A stretch of DNA of 49,130 nucleotides, from assembly GCA_025455865.1 (NCBI GenBank), contig JALOLS010000003.1:1-49130 (forward strand). The letters are read 5' to 3'. The notes beneath the pieces are model-generated. The model saw only the letters and a list, made by a program, of their open reading frames with translations. It did no database searches and was not told where the DNA came from. This document shows, in pieces, positions 15,634-25,086 of the stretch. The DNA is from Thermoleophilia bacterium. GTDB taxonomy: Bacteria; Actinomycetota; Thermoleophilia; Miltoncostaeales; Miltoncostaeaceae. Within the stretch, counting starts at the first letter, position 1, and the number at the start of each line of letters is the position of its first letter. The translations under genes and the position numbers were made by a program.

Positions 15634-16488
15634 TCAGCTCCCCGCCTGGCCCTCCCGCCAGCCCAGGCGCTCCTCCACCGCGGCGACCGCCGCGGGGTCG
15701 GCCGGGCCGCGCCAGCGCAGGTCGTCCACCGAGCCCACCAGGTCGGCCTCGTCGCGCAGGGTCGCCAGGTTCCGGAAGAGCAGGGCCGCCTCCATCCCCT
15801 CGCGCAGGGCCGCGGCCAGCCGCGCGGCGCCGCGCACCTCCACGTCCCACTCGCGCTCCCGGTCCGGGATCCCCTCCAGGTGGCCGTGGCGGCGGAGCAC
15901 CGTCGCGCTCGACCTGGCGCCCCAGCCCGGCAGCCCCGGATAGCCGTCGGCCGAGTCGCCGACCAGGGCGAGCCAGTCGGGGATGGACGCCGGGGGCACG
16001 CCGTAGCGGGCGACGACCCCGGCCTCGTCGACCACCGTGCCGTCGCGGCGGATCACCTGGACCACCCGGTCCCCGCGCACGCACTGGGCCAGGTCCTTGT
16101 CGGGGGTGAGGATGCGCACCTGCTCGACCCGGGGATCGGCCGCGGCCTGGCGGGCGAGTGCGGCCAGGGCGTCGTCGGCCTCCAGGTCGACCATCGGGAA
16201 CACCCGCACGCCGATCGCCTCCAGGGCCTCCTCCAGCAGGCCGAACTGGGCCCGCAGGGGCTCCGGGACCCCTGCGCCGGTCTTGTAGCCCGGCCACAGG
16301 TCGTTGCGGAAGCTCTCGATGACGTGGTCGGTGGCCACCCCGACGTGGGTCACCCCCTCCCCGAGCATCGCGACGATGCCGCGCACCACCCCGCGGGCGG
16401 CGCGCCCCGGCCCGTCGCGGAGCCTCGCGGGGATCCCGTAGTAGTTGCGGAAGAGCTCGTACGTGCCGTCGATCAGGTGGACCTTCAC
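15634..16488 (-). CDS. 5'-3' exonuclease (FEN-like, stand-alone)
   Basis: This 284-residue nuclease is of the 5'-3' exonuclease family, related to the N-terminal domain of DNA polymerase I and to flap endonucleases. Metal-binding acidic clusters are visible: [45 protein letters not shown] and [11 protein letters not shown]. The helix-hairpin-helix region is present ([18 protein letters not shown]). It lacks any polymerase part. Such proteins act in flap or Okazaki primer removal and repair. The [10 protein letters not shown] motif, without the usual extra N/I residues, is typical of the actinobacterial stand-alone type. Start ATG 16488 is preferred by homology. No SD is evident. Confidence 0.88.
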   Translation of the reverse strand: MKVHLIDGTYELFRNYYGIPARLRDGPGRAARGVVRGIVAMLGEGVTHVGVATDHVIESFRNDLWPGYKTGAGVPEPLRAQFGLLEEALEAIGVRVFPMVDLEADDALAALARQAAADPRVEQVRILTPDKDLAQCVRGDRVVQVIRRDGTVVDEAGVVARYGVPPASIPDWLALVGDSADGYPGLPGWGARSSATVLRRHGHLEGIPDREREWDVEVRGAARLAAALREGMEAALLFRNLATLRDEADLVGSVDDLRWRGPADPAAVAAVEERLGWREGQAGS

Positions 16489-16514
16489 GGCGGCAGCCTG
16501 CCATGCGGGGCCGG

Positions 16515-16547
16515 CGCCCGGGCCGGCCGCGAGGGCCGGCCCGGGCG
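16515..16547 (-). terminator. Perfect 14-bp hairpin after katG
   Basis: The arm CGCCCGGGCCGGCC (16515-16528) pairs exactly with 16534-16547 around a 5-nt loop. It begins 8 nt after the katG stop codon (minus strand) and probably ends the furA-katG message, although no T-run follows. Confidence 0.7.
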
Positions 16548-16554
16548 AGGGGGA

Positions 16555-18759
<2,205 letters not shown>

Positions 18760-19200
18760 TCAGGTGCGGGGGTGCGAGGCCGGCCCGGTGCATCCCGGGC
18801 ACAGGCCCCAGTGGGTGACCTCGGTCTCGTCGATGGCGTATCCGTGGCCCGCAGGGGCGGTCATGCACGGGGCGTCGCCGACGGCGCAGTCGATGTCGGC
18901 GACCGCACCGCAGGCGCGGCAGACCACGTGGTGGTGGTTGTCGCCCACCCGGGCCTCGTAGCGGGCCACCGATCCGGCGGGCTGGATGCGCCGCACCAGG
19001 CCGGCGGTCGTGAGCGCCCGCAGCACGTCGTAGACCGCCTGGGTCGACACGCTCCCGAGCTCGGCCCGGGCGGCGCCCACGATGGTCTCGGTGTCGGCGT
19101 GCGGATGGGCGTGCACCGCGCCGAGCACGGCGACCCGGGGCCGTGTCACGCGAAGCGCCGACCGGCGCAGCACGTCCTCGGCGTCGGGGGCGGCGGCCAC
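18760..19200 (-). CDS. furA: Fur-family regulator, FurA-like
   Basis: This 146-residue metal-dependent repressor has a winged helix (LRVTRPRVAVLGAVHAHPHADTETI...VSTQAVYDVLRAL) and a dimerisation domain with the regulatory-site string DNHHHVVCRACG. A C-terminal CPGC completes, with CRAC, a structural zinc site. It lies directly upstream of katG on the same strand, the arrangement of mycobacterial furA-katG and streptomycete furS-cpeB, in which the regulator represses its own operon and is released by oxidative stress. The GTG start at 19200 lies only 7 nt after a -10 box and has no SD, so the message is probably leaderless. The gene begins at the promoter described at 19208-19242. Confidence 0.92.
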   Translation of the reverse strand: MAAAPDAEDVLRRSALRVTRPRVAVLGAVHAHPHADTETIVGAARAELGSVSTQAVYDVLRALTTAGLVRRIQPAGSVARYEARVGDNHHHVVCRACGAVADIDCAVGDAPCMTAPAGHGYAIDETEVTHWGLCPGCTGPASHPRT

Positions 19201-19207
19201 GCCGCGC

Positions 19208-19242
19208 AGGCTAGACGCCTGTTCTGGAATGAGTCAAGTCAA
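19208..19242 (-). promoter_or_regulatory. furA-katG promoter and likely FurA operator
   Basis: On the minus strand two overlapping TTGACT boxes (19242-19237 and 19237-19232) precede TAGCCT (19213-19208), with an 18-nt spacer from the second box. The element TTGACTCATTCCAGAAC resembles, from memory, the conserved AT-rich FurA-binding site of mycobacterial furA promoters. Transcription would start at or next to the GTG at 19200. Confidence 0.6.
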
Positions 19243-19284
19243 GGAGGGCGAGGCGCGCGATGCACGAGGCCGCTCCCGACAGGA

Positions 19285-19308
19285 GAAGCCCCGCGTGCGC
19301 GGGGCTTC
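19285..19308 (-). terminator. 10-bp hairpin after the tRNA cluster
   Basis: GAAGCCCCGC (19285-19294) pairs perfectly with GCGGGGCTTC (19299-19308) around GTGC. It lies 6 nt beyond the 3' end of tRNA-Met, between the tRNA cluster and the furA promoter. It probably ends the tRNA transcript. Confidence 0.65.
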
Positions 19309-19314
19309 CCTGAG

Positions 19315-19388
19315 TAGCGGAGGAGGGACTCGAACCCCCGACACGCGGATTATGATTCCGCTGCTCTAACCAGCTGAGCTACTCCGCC
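19315..19388 (-). tRNA. tRNA-Met (CAT)
   Basis: 74 nt, read on the minus strand. The cloverleaf is complete: acceptor GGCGGAG with CTCCGCT (one G-U), D arm GCTC...GAGC, anticodon stem GCGGA/TCCGC with loop TCATAA around CAT, and a T arm with TTCGAGT. No CCA is encoded. Elongator Met is favoured, because the first base pair and D arm do not fit an initiator. A tRNA-Ile2 (lysidine) cannot be fully excluded. Confidence 0.9.
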
Positions 19389-19404
19389 CCGGCGCAAGGG
19401 CCAG

Positions 19405-19477
<73 letters not shown>

Positions 19478-19614
19478 GAGCGCGCCGGTCGCCGGGTCAC
19501 AGACCGGCCTCCAGAGCGGCGACAATCATAGCCCACCGGGCCGCCTCCGGGGCGGCGGACCCTGCCGGCCGCCGGGCCGGCTCAGGGCGAGCCGGACCGG
19601 GTCGGCGTGGAGAG

Positions 19615-19696
19615 TGGGGGGAGGAGGATTCGAACCTCCGTAGGCTGAGCCGACGGTTTTACAGACCGCTCCCTTTGGCCGCTCGGGCATCCCCCC
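19615..19696 (-). tRNA. tRNA-Tyr (GTA)
   Basis: 82 nt on the minus strand, class II with a long variable arm. The acceptor GGGGGGA pairs with TCCCCCC with discriminator A. The anticodon loop CTGTAAA has anticodon GTA, and the T arm is GGAGG-TTCGAAT-CCTCC. It is first of the three-tRNA cluster. Confidence 0.95.
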
Positions 19697-19707
19697 CGGG
19701 CCGGGGG

Positions 19708-19737
19708 AGGTTAGCGGAGGCCCGGGGGCCCGCTCAA
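19708..19737 (-). promoter_or_regulatory. Promoter of the tRNA-Tyr/Thr/Met cluster
   Basis: TTGAGC (19737-19732) and TAACCT (19713-19708) with an 18-nt spacer lie on the minus strand. The -10 ends 11 nt before the tRNA-Tyr 5' end. Confidence 0.55.
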
Positions 19738-19795
19738 CCGATCACCGGGCCGCCACGCCGGCGCGGTTCTCCCGTGGTGGCCGCGGCGCGCCCCT

Positions 19796-19801
19796 TAGGA
19801 T
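19796..19801 (+). promoter_or_regulatory. -10 hexamer TAGGAT upstream of aquaporin
   Basis: TAGGAT fits the -10 pattern seen elsewhere in the window. The resulting leader would be about 63 nt and include GGAGG at 19857-19861 before the GTG start at 19871. Confidence 0.4.
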
Positions 19802-19870
19802 GGCCTCGCCCCTTCCTGCGCGGCGGCTCGCCCCCCGCAGCCCCGCGCCGTGCCCTGGAGGTCCGTGCCC

Positions 19871-20575
19871 GTGAATCCCATCCCGTACTGGAGGCGGCTG
19901 GTCGTCGAGGCGGTCGGCGCCTTCGGCTTCCTCTTCCTCGCCTTCTCCGGTGTCGCGGTGTCCGTGCAGTCGCCCGACGCCATCACCAGCATCGGCGTGG
20001 CCGCCGGCTTCGGCTTCGGCCTGGCCCTGATGATCTTCGCCTTCGGGCACATCTCGGGCGGCCACTTCAACCCGGCGGTCACCCTCGGCCTGGTGTTCGG
20101 CCGGCAGTTCCCGGCCGGTGAGCTCGCCGGCTACTGGATCGCCCAGCTGGTCGGCGCCTTCTCGGCGACCGGCATGGCGGTGACCCTCTACGCCGAGGGC
20201 GTGAAGGACGCGATGGTGAACACGCCGGGCACCGGCGACGGCAAGGCCATGGTGCTCGAGCTCATCGCGACCGCGCTCTTCGTGATCGTGATCAGCTCGG
20301 TGGCCACCGACCGGTCGCCGTGGAGCGGCGTCTTCGCGCCCTTCGCGATCGGCCTGTTCATCTTCGTCGCGCTCATGGTGATCGGGCCGATCTCCGGGGG
20401 CTCGCTGAACCCGGCCCGCTCCATCGCGCCGGTCGTCTACGCCGGCGAGTGGTCGAACCTGTGGATCTACCTGGTCGGCCCGCTCCTGGGCGGGGCGATC
20501 GGAGGCGTCGCCTACTCGTTCCTGCGCCATCGGGAGGGCGCGGGCGAGGTGGAGGAGATGAGCGAGGCCGCCTGA
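19871..20575 (+). CDS. Aquaporin (MIP family)
   Basis: This 234-residue six-helix channel protein moves water or small neutral solutes across the membrane. Both half-helix NPA motifs are intact (GGHFNPAVTLG and GGSLNPARSIAP). The two repeats and the helix pattern are complete. The arginine after the second NPA (NPAR) is the selectivity-filter arginine. The overall look is AqpZ-like rather than a glycerol facilitator, since the aspartate of GlpF-type NPARD is replaced by serine. The GTG at 19871 is preferred because GGAGG lies 9 nt upstream. GTGs at 19850 and 19865 are poorer. A hairpin lies just behind the stop. Confidence 0.93.
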   Translation: MNPIPYWRRLVVEAVGAFGFLFLAFSGVAVSVQSPDAITSIGVAAGFGFGLALMIFAFGHISGGHFNPAVTLGLVFGRQFPAGELAGYWIAQLVGAFSATGMAVTLYAEGVKDAMVNTPGTGDGKAMVLELIATALFVIVISSVATDRSPWSGVFAPFAIGLFIFVALMVIGPISGGSLNPARSIAPVVYAGEWSNLWIYLVGPLLGGAIGGVAYSFLRHREGAGEVEEMSEAA

Positions 20576-20818
20576 CCCGCTCGTCCGCCTGCGCGGCCCG
20601 GCCCGGCCCGGGCCGCTCAGGCGCGCCTCCTCCGATGGCGCCGCTTGCCGGGGAAAGGAGGTCGAAACCGGCTCGGCGTCCTCCGCCGTTACGAGGCCAC
20701 GACGGCTGGGCGGTGGTCGATCAGCTGGGCGGCATTCCACCGCACCGCACCACCGGCCACCTTGGCCCCGCGGCCAACATCCCCGGGCTGCGGCTGTCCG
20801 CGCCGGGGACCGGCCGGT
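20576..20818. other. 243-bp non-coding gap between converging genes
   Basis: This stretch lies behind both the aquaporin gene and the response-regulator gene. I see no protein gene in it. It holds a strong hairpin at 20593-20616, described separately, an SD-like AAAGGAGG at 20654-20661 that is not followed by a plausible gene, and a palindromic ACCGGCCGGT near 20810. Nothing else can be supported. Confidence 0.6.
20593..20616 (+). terminator. GC hairpin after the aquaporin gene
   Basis: GCGGCCCGG (20593-20601) pairs with CCGGGCCGC (20608-20616) around a 6-nt loop. The stem can extend outward through CCTG/CAGG with one mismatch. It starts 18 nt after the stop. Confidence 0.6.
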
Positions 20819-21535
20819 CTACCCCACGGCGCCGGCCGGCGCCGGGTCGAAGCGGTAGCCCACGCCGTAGTGGGTCTGGATGAAGCTGGTCTCGGGCACG
20901 GCGCGCTCGAGCTTCTGGCGCAGCTTGCGCACGAAGACGTCCACCGAGCGATCGCCGGCCATCATCTCGTAGCCCCACACCTCGCGGTACAGGCGGTTGC
21001 GGGGGATCGGCTTGCCGCGCTGCATCACGAGGGCGTAGAGGACCTCGAACTCCCGCGGGGTCAGCCCGACGCTCTCGCCGTGGGCGAACGCCTGCACCTG
21101 CTCGGGATCCACCACCAGCCCCTCGACCTCGACCGGGCCGCGACCGCCGGGGCGGCGCTGCTGCTCCACCCGGCGCAGGTGGGCCCCCACCCGGGCCACG
21201 AGCTCCTTCATCGAGAACGGCTTGGAGATGTAGTCGTCGGCCCCGATCTCCAGCCCGTGCACCCGGTCGTGCTCGCTGGTGCGGGCGCTGCACATGATGA
21301 CCGGCACCTGGGCGTCCTCACCGCGCAGCTGCTCGGTGAAGCGCCAGCCGTCCATCTGCGGGAGCATGAGGTCCAGGATGACCAGGTCGGGCCGCTCCCG
21401 GCGGAAGAGCCGGAGGCCCTGGCCGCCGTCGCCGGCCTGCAGCGTGCGGAACCCGGCTTTGTCGAGGTGGTAGGCGATCGAGTCGGCGATCGCCTCGTCG
21501 TCCTCCACGATGAGCACGGTGGGTGCGGCGGACAC
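20819..21535 (-). CDS. OmpR/PhoB-family response regulator, orphan
   Basis: This 238-residue two-component response regulator has a receiver domain (residues 1-120) with acidic pocket EDDE, the phospho-acceptor aspartate in LVILDLMLPQMDGW, the switch threonine/serine in CSAR and the lysine in SKPFSMKE. A winged-helix DNA-binding domain follows (LTPREFEVLYALVMQRGKPIPRNRLYREVWGYE...SVDVFVRKLRQKLE...GVGYRFDP). All key residues are kept. No histidine kinase gene is adjacent on either side, so its partner lies elsewhere. The GTG start at 21535 sits 7 nt after a TACCAT -10, with no SD. The phosphatase gene at 26233-27777 with a PHO-box-like promoter is a possible target. Confidence 0.92.
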   Translation of the reverse strand: MSAAPTVLIVEDDEAIADSIAYHLDKAGFRTLQAGDGGQGLRLFRRERPDLVILDLMLPQMDGWRFTEQLRGEDAQVPVIMCSARTSEHDRVHGLEIGADDYISKPFSMKELVARVGAHLRRVEQQRRPGGRGPVEVEGLVVDPEQVQAFAHGESVGLTPREFEVLYALVMQRGKPIPRNRLYREVWGYEMMAGDRSVDVFVRKLRQKLERAVPETSFIQTHYGVGYRFDPAPAGAVG

Positions 21536-21542
21536 GCCCGTG

Positions 21543-21548
21543 ATGGTA
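21543..21548 (-). promoter_or_regulatory. -10 hexamer TACCAT of the response-regulator gene
   Basis: TACCAT on the minus strand ends 7 nt before the GTG at 21535. There is no SD, which suggests a leaderless message. Confidence 0.45.
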
Positions 21549-21606
21549 ACGGTCGGGGGGCGACGCGGGGGGCGGGCCGGGTGCCGGCGCGCCCGATGGG
21601 CCGGAC

Positions 21607-21612
21607 TAGACT
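21607..21612 (+). promoter_or_regulatory. -10 hexamer TAGACT of the exchanger gene
   Basis: TAGACT ends 9 nt before the GTG at 21622, with no SD between. It is divergent from the response-regulator promoter 60 bp away. Confidence 0.45.
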
Positions 21613-21621
21613 CGCCCGGTC

Positions 21622-22617
21622 GTGGGCGACGTGCTCCTCCTGCTCGCGAGCCTGGTCGTGATCCTGGCCGGCTGCGAGCTCTTCGTGAACGCCATCGAGT
21701 GGCTCGGGGAGCGGCTCCACCTCGACGACGGGGCGACCGGCAGCATCCTGGCGGCGGTCGGCACCGCCATGCCCGAGACGCTCATCCCGATCATCGCGAT
21801 CGTCTTCAGCGGCGAGGAGGACGCCGAGGAGGTCGGCATCGGCGCGATCGTCGGGGCCCCGTTCCTGCTCGCGACCCTCGCGTTCGCGGTCGTCGCCACG
21901 GCGACCCTGGTCTTCGCCGCGCGGGGCCGGCGCACCCGGGTGATCACCGCCGACCGGCGGGTGATGGGGCGCGACCTCACGTTCTTCCTCGGCGCGTTCG
22001 CGGTGGCGATCCTGCTCGGGGTGGTGGACGCCCCGGGCTGGGCGAAGACCACGGTCGCGTTCGGGCTGCTGGCCACCTACGGGGTCTACGTGTGGCGCAC
22101 CCTGCAGGGTGACGCCGCCCACGGGGAGGAGATCAAGCCCCTCTACCTGCACCGCCGGGCGGTCCGGCCGGCCACCGCGGCGATCGTCGTGCAGAGCCTG
22201 ATCGGGCTCGGGCTGATCGTGGCCGGCGCCGAGCTGTTCGTGCAGGGCGTCACGGGCGTCGCCGACGCGCTCGCGGTCCCCACCCTGGCGCTCTCGCTGC
22301 TCATCGCCCCGCTGGCGACCGAGCTGCCGGAGAAGTTCAACAGCGTGTTCTGGATCCGGGACCGCAAGGACACCCTGGCGCTCGGCAACATCACCGGGGC
22401 GATGGTCTTCCAGTCGACGATCCCGGTCTGCGTCGGCCTGGCGCTGACCCCATGGGAGCTCGACCGCTTCGCGGTGGTGAGCGGCGTGCTCGCCCTGGTC
22501 AGCGGCGCGATCGTCTGGGCGGGGCTGCGCCTTCGTCGCGCCGTCACCTGGCCGGTGCTCGCCCTCGGCCTGCCGTTCTACCTTGCCTTCGTGATCTACG
22601 TCATCGCCGCGGTGTGA
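21622..22617 (+). CDS. Cation/Ca2+ exchanger (CaCA superfamily)
   Basis: This 331-residue integral membrane antiporter has about ten helices in two inverted halves. The two alpha repeats are clear: GCELFVNAIEWLG...GSILAAVGTAMPETLIPIIA near the N-terminus and GAELFVQGVTGVA...LSLLIAPLATELPEKFNSV in the second half. Each carries the conserved P-E(T/K) pair that binds the cation. An acidic cytoplasmic loop (SGEEDAEEVG) follows the first repeat. It probably exchanges Ca2+, Na+ or H+, but the exact ions cannot be read from the sequence. It ends 4 bp before the kinase gene, so the two are likely cotranscribed and the kinase may sense or control ion balance. Confidence 0.88.
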   Translation: MGDVLLLLASLVVILAGCELFVNAIEWLGERLHLDDGATGSILAAVGTAMPETLIPIIAIVFSGEEDAEEVGIGAIVGAPFLLATLAFAVVATATLVFAARGRRTRVITADRRVMGRDLTFFLGAFAVAILLGVVDAPGWAKTTVAFGLLATYGVYVWRTLQGDAAHGEEIKPLYLHRRAVRPATAAIVVQSLIGLGLIVAGAELFVQGVTGVADALAVPTLALSLLIAPLATELPEKFNSVFWIRDRKDTLALGNITGAMVFQSTIPVCVGLALTPWELDRFAVVSGVLALVSGAIVWAGLRLRRAVTWPVLALGLPFYLAFVIYVIAAV

Positions 22618-22621
22618 GGGA

Positions 22622-24127
22622 ATGACCCAGGCCACCCTGCTCGGCGGGCGCTACCGCCTCGAGCAGCCGGTCGGCAGCGGCGGCATGGCCACGGTCTGGC
22701 GGGCCACCGACACCGCGACCGGCGCGCAGGTGGCGGTCAAGCGGCTCCACGCGCGCGTGCAGGACGACCCCGAGCTCGCCGAGCGCCTGCGCCGCGAGGC
22801 CGAGGTGGTGGAGCGCCTGTCCCACCCCAACCTGGTGCGCCTGCTGGACCAGGGCGCCGACGACGAGGGCCCCTACCTGGTCTTCGAGCTGGTCGAGGGG
22901 ACGTCGCTCAAGGCCCTGGTGCGGGCCCGCGGCCGCCTCGACGCCGAGGAGTCCGCGCGGATCTGCGCCCAGGTCGCCCGGGCGCTGGAGGTGGCCCACC
23001 GGGCCGGCGTCGTCCACCGCGACATCAAGAGCCAGAACGTGCTGGTGACCCCCTCCGGCGAGGCCAAGCTCACCGACTTCGGCATCGCCCGCCTCATGGC
23101 CGAGGAGGAGGCCGGCCTCACCCGCACCGGGATGATGATCGGCACCAGCGACTACCTCGCGCCCGAGCAGGCCCGGGGCCACGAGGTGGACGGGCGCACC
23201 GACGTCTACGCGCTCGGGATCGTCCTGTACGAGTGCCTGACCGGCGAGCTGCCCTTCCCGGCCGACAACCCGCTGGCGGTCGCCCTGCGGCACGTGCAGG
23301 AGCCCATGCCCGATCCCCGGGCGGTCGCCCCGGACGTGCCCGGCCCGCTGGCCGCCGCCGTGCTGCGGGCGGGGATGAAGGAGCCCGAGGCGCGCTTCCC
23401 GAGCGCGCAGGAGCTCGCCGAGGCCCTGGAGGAGGCACCCGAGGCGGGGACCCAGTCGATGCCCCAGATCGAGGTCGACGATCAGGACACCGGCGAGATC
23501 GCCCGCGAGGACGGGGAGCCCGGCCCCGCCCGGCGGCGCTGGCCGTGGGCGGCCGGCGGGCTGGCCCTGCTGGCCGGCGGCGCGGTCGCCGCGCTGCTGG
23601 CGACCGGCGTCATCCCGACCGGCGGTGGCGGCGGCGGCGGGGGCGTCACGACGACCCCGGACGGCCCGCGCCCGGACGAGCGGCTGGTCGTGCTGCCCCA
23701 GCAGGCGGTGCAGGACTACGACCCCGACGGCGGCGGGACCGAGCGCGGGGACCTGGTCCCGCTGGCCTACGACGGCGACCCCCAGAGCTTCTGGGAGACC
23801 GAGCGCTACGACACCCCGGAGCTCGGCAACCTGAAGCCGGGCGTCGGGCTGCTGGTGCGCCTGCAGCGCCCGGCCGAGGCGCGGCGGATGGACGTGGTCT
23901 CGCCCAGCCGCGGCGGGGCCTTCGAGGTGCAGGGCTCCCCGGGGGCCGACGGCCGCCGGCCGGTCTACGGCCGCGGTGAGTTCACCGGCGGCCAGGTCCG
24001 CGTGCCGCTCCGCGTCCCGCGGCCCGACGCGGTGTACGTGCTGTGGATCACCCGCCTCCCCGACCAGGTGGACGGGCGCTACCGGGCCCGGGTGTCGGAG
24101 GTCTCCGTGCTGGGTCCCGCGAACTAG
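22622..24127 (+). CDS. Membrane Ser/Thr kinase with extracytoplasmic discoidin-like domain
   Basis: This 501-residue PknB-type kinase has glycine loop GSGGMATV, lysine K40 (VAVK), catalytic HRD at 132-134 in VVHRDIKSQN, DFG and activation segment GTSDYLAPEQ, so it should be active. A cytoplasmic acidic linker, one helix (about 303-327) and a polyglycine spacer follow. The outside domain, about residues 365-498, is of F5/8 type C (discoidin) character (LVPLAYDGDPQSFWETERY, LLVRLQRPAEARRMDVVSPS). In actinobacterial MviN-type proteins a similar domain is joined to a pseudokinase, whereas here it is on a canonical kinase. It could bind sugar or lipid II-like ligands. The ATG is 4 bp behind the exchanger. 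Confidence 0.9.
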   Translation: MTQATLLGGRYRLEQPVGSGGMATVWRATDTATGAQVAVKRLHARVQDDPELAERLRREAEVVERLSHPNLVRLLDQGADDEGPYLVFELVEGTSLKALVRARGRLDAEESARICAQVARALEVAHRAGVVHRDIKSQNVLVTPSGEAKLTDFGIARLMAEEEAGLTRTGMMIGTSDYLAPEQARGHEVDGRTDVYALGIVLYECLTGELPFPADNPLAVALRHVQEPMPDPRAVAPDVPGPLAAAVLRAGMKEPEARFPSAQELAEALEEAPEAGTQSMPQIEVDDQDTGEIAREDGEPGPARRRWPWAAGGLALLAGGAVAALLATGVIPTGGGGGGGGVTTTPDGPRPDERLVVLPQQAVQDYDPDGGGTERGDLVPLAYDGDPQSFWETERYDTPELGNLKPGVGLLVRLQRPAEARRMDVVSPSRGGAFEVQGSPGADGRRPVYGRGEFTGGQVRVPLRVPRPDAVYVLWITRLPDQVDGRYRARVSEVSVLGPAN

Positions 24128-24132
24128 ACCCC

Positions 24133-25086
24133 ATGCCCCGCGACGCCTGGGACCGCTCGCTCGCCGCCCTCGCCGCCCGACTGGCGAAGCAGGGGGGCCG
24201 GGGGCGCGCGCTCGCGGAGGACACCCAGGCCGGGTACGTCCGCGACTGCCGCCTGATCGCCGACTGGCTGCGGGCGCAGGGGGTCCCCGCCCCGGAAGAG
24301 ATCACCCCCTCGGCGCTCGAGGCGGCGCTCGCCGCGCGGGGCTGGGGCCCGGCCACCCGCCGCCGCGCGCTCACCGCCGCCCGCGAGTGGCTCGGCCCCC
24401 TCTTCCCGCGCGGCCGCTGCCCGGCCGACCTGGTGGACCCGCCCCGGCGCGCCCCGCGGCCGGTGCCGCGCCTCTCGCAGCCCGACGCGATCGGCCTGGC
24501 CGACCGGGTGGCGGCGCAGGCCGCGGCCGCCGCGCCGCGCACGGTGGCGCGGGCCATCGCCCTGCGCGACCGGGCGATCATCGAGGTCCTCTACGGCAGC
24601 GGCCTGCGCCGGCAGGAGGTCTGCGACCTCAGCCTGGCGGGACTGGACTTCGAGCACGAGACGCTCCGCCTGGTCGGCAAGGGCGGCCGCGCCCGCACCG
24701 TGCCGCTCACCGAGCCGGCCGTCGACGCGCTGCGGGAGTGGCTCGTGGAGGGCCGCCCGCGCCTGGCCGAACCCACCGGGAGCTTCCTGCCCGCCGGCCG
24801 GGCGAGGGTCTTCCTGTCCCGCACCGGCCGCCCGCTGGACGGGAGCACGGTCTACCGCATGGTCGCCCGTGAGCTGCGGGCGATGGGTCGCGCCGGCGGC
24901 CCGCACCTGCTGCGCCATGCCGCGGCCACCCACCTGCTGGAGGGGCCCGGGGGGCGCGACGGCGCACACCTGCGGGTGGTGCAGGAGGTGCTCGGCCACC
25001 GGAGCCTCGCCACCACCCAGCGCTACACCGGGGTCACCACCAAGGCGCTCCAGCAGACGCTCCGCCAGGCCCACCCGCGCGGATGA
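24133..25086 (+). CDS. Tyrosine recombinase, XerC/XerD-like (first of a pair)
   Basis: This 317-residue site-specific recombinase has an N-terminal SAM-like core-binding domain (residues 1-110, with TQAGYVRDCRLIADWL) and a catalytic domain. Catalytic residues are R in GSGLRRQEVCDL, K in VGKGGRARTVPL, H-x-x-R in HLLRHAAATHLL, H in VLGHRSLATTQRYT and the nucleophile Y in the same string. All are intact. Start ATG 24133 lies 5 bp behind the kinase stop. An upstream in-frame start (24043) would overlap the kinase gene. The stop overlaps the next recombinase by 4 bp. The pair may act as a heterotetramer at dif during chromosome dimer resolution, or serve another site. Confidence 0.9.
   Translation: MPRDAWDRSLAALAARLAKQGGRGRALAEDTQAGYVRDCRLIADWLRAQGVPAPEEITPSALEAALAARGWGPATRRRALTAAREWLGPLFPRGRCPADLVDPPRRAPRPVPRLSQPDAIGLADRVAAQAAAAAPRTVARAIALRDRAIIEVLYGSGLRRQEVCDLSLAGLDFEHETLRLVGKGGRARTVPLTEPAVDALREWLVEGRPRLAEPTGSFLPAGRARVFLSRTGRPLDGSTVYRMVARELRAMGRAGGPHLLRHAAATHLLEGPGGRDGAHLRVVQEVLGHRSLATTQRYTGVTTKALQQTLRQAHPRG

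Noticed and set aside
20576-20818. Small gene behind the AAAGGAGG at 20654-20661
   Set aside because: No start codon at a proper distance opens a frame with coding character, and the frames continue antisense into the response regulator.
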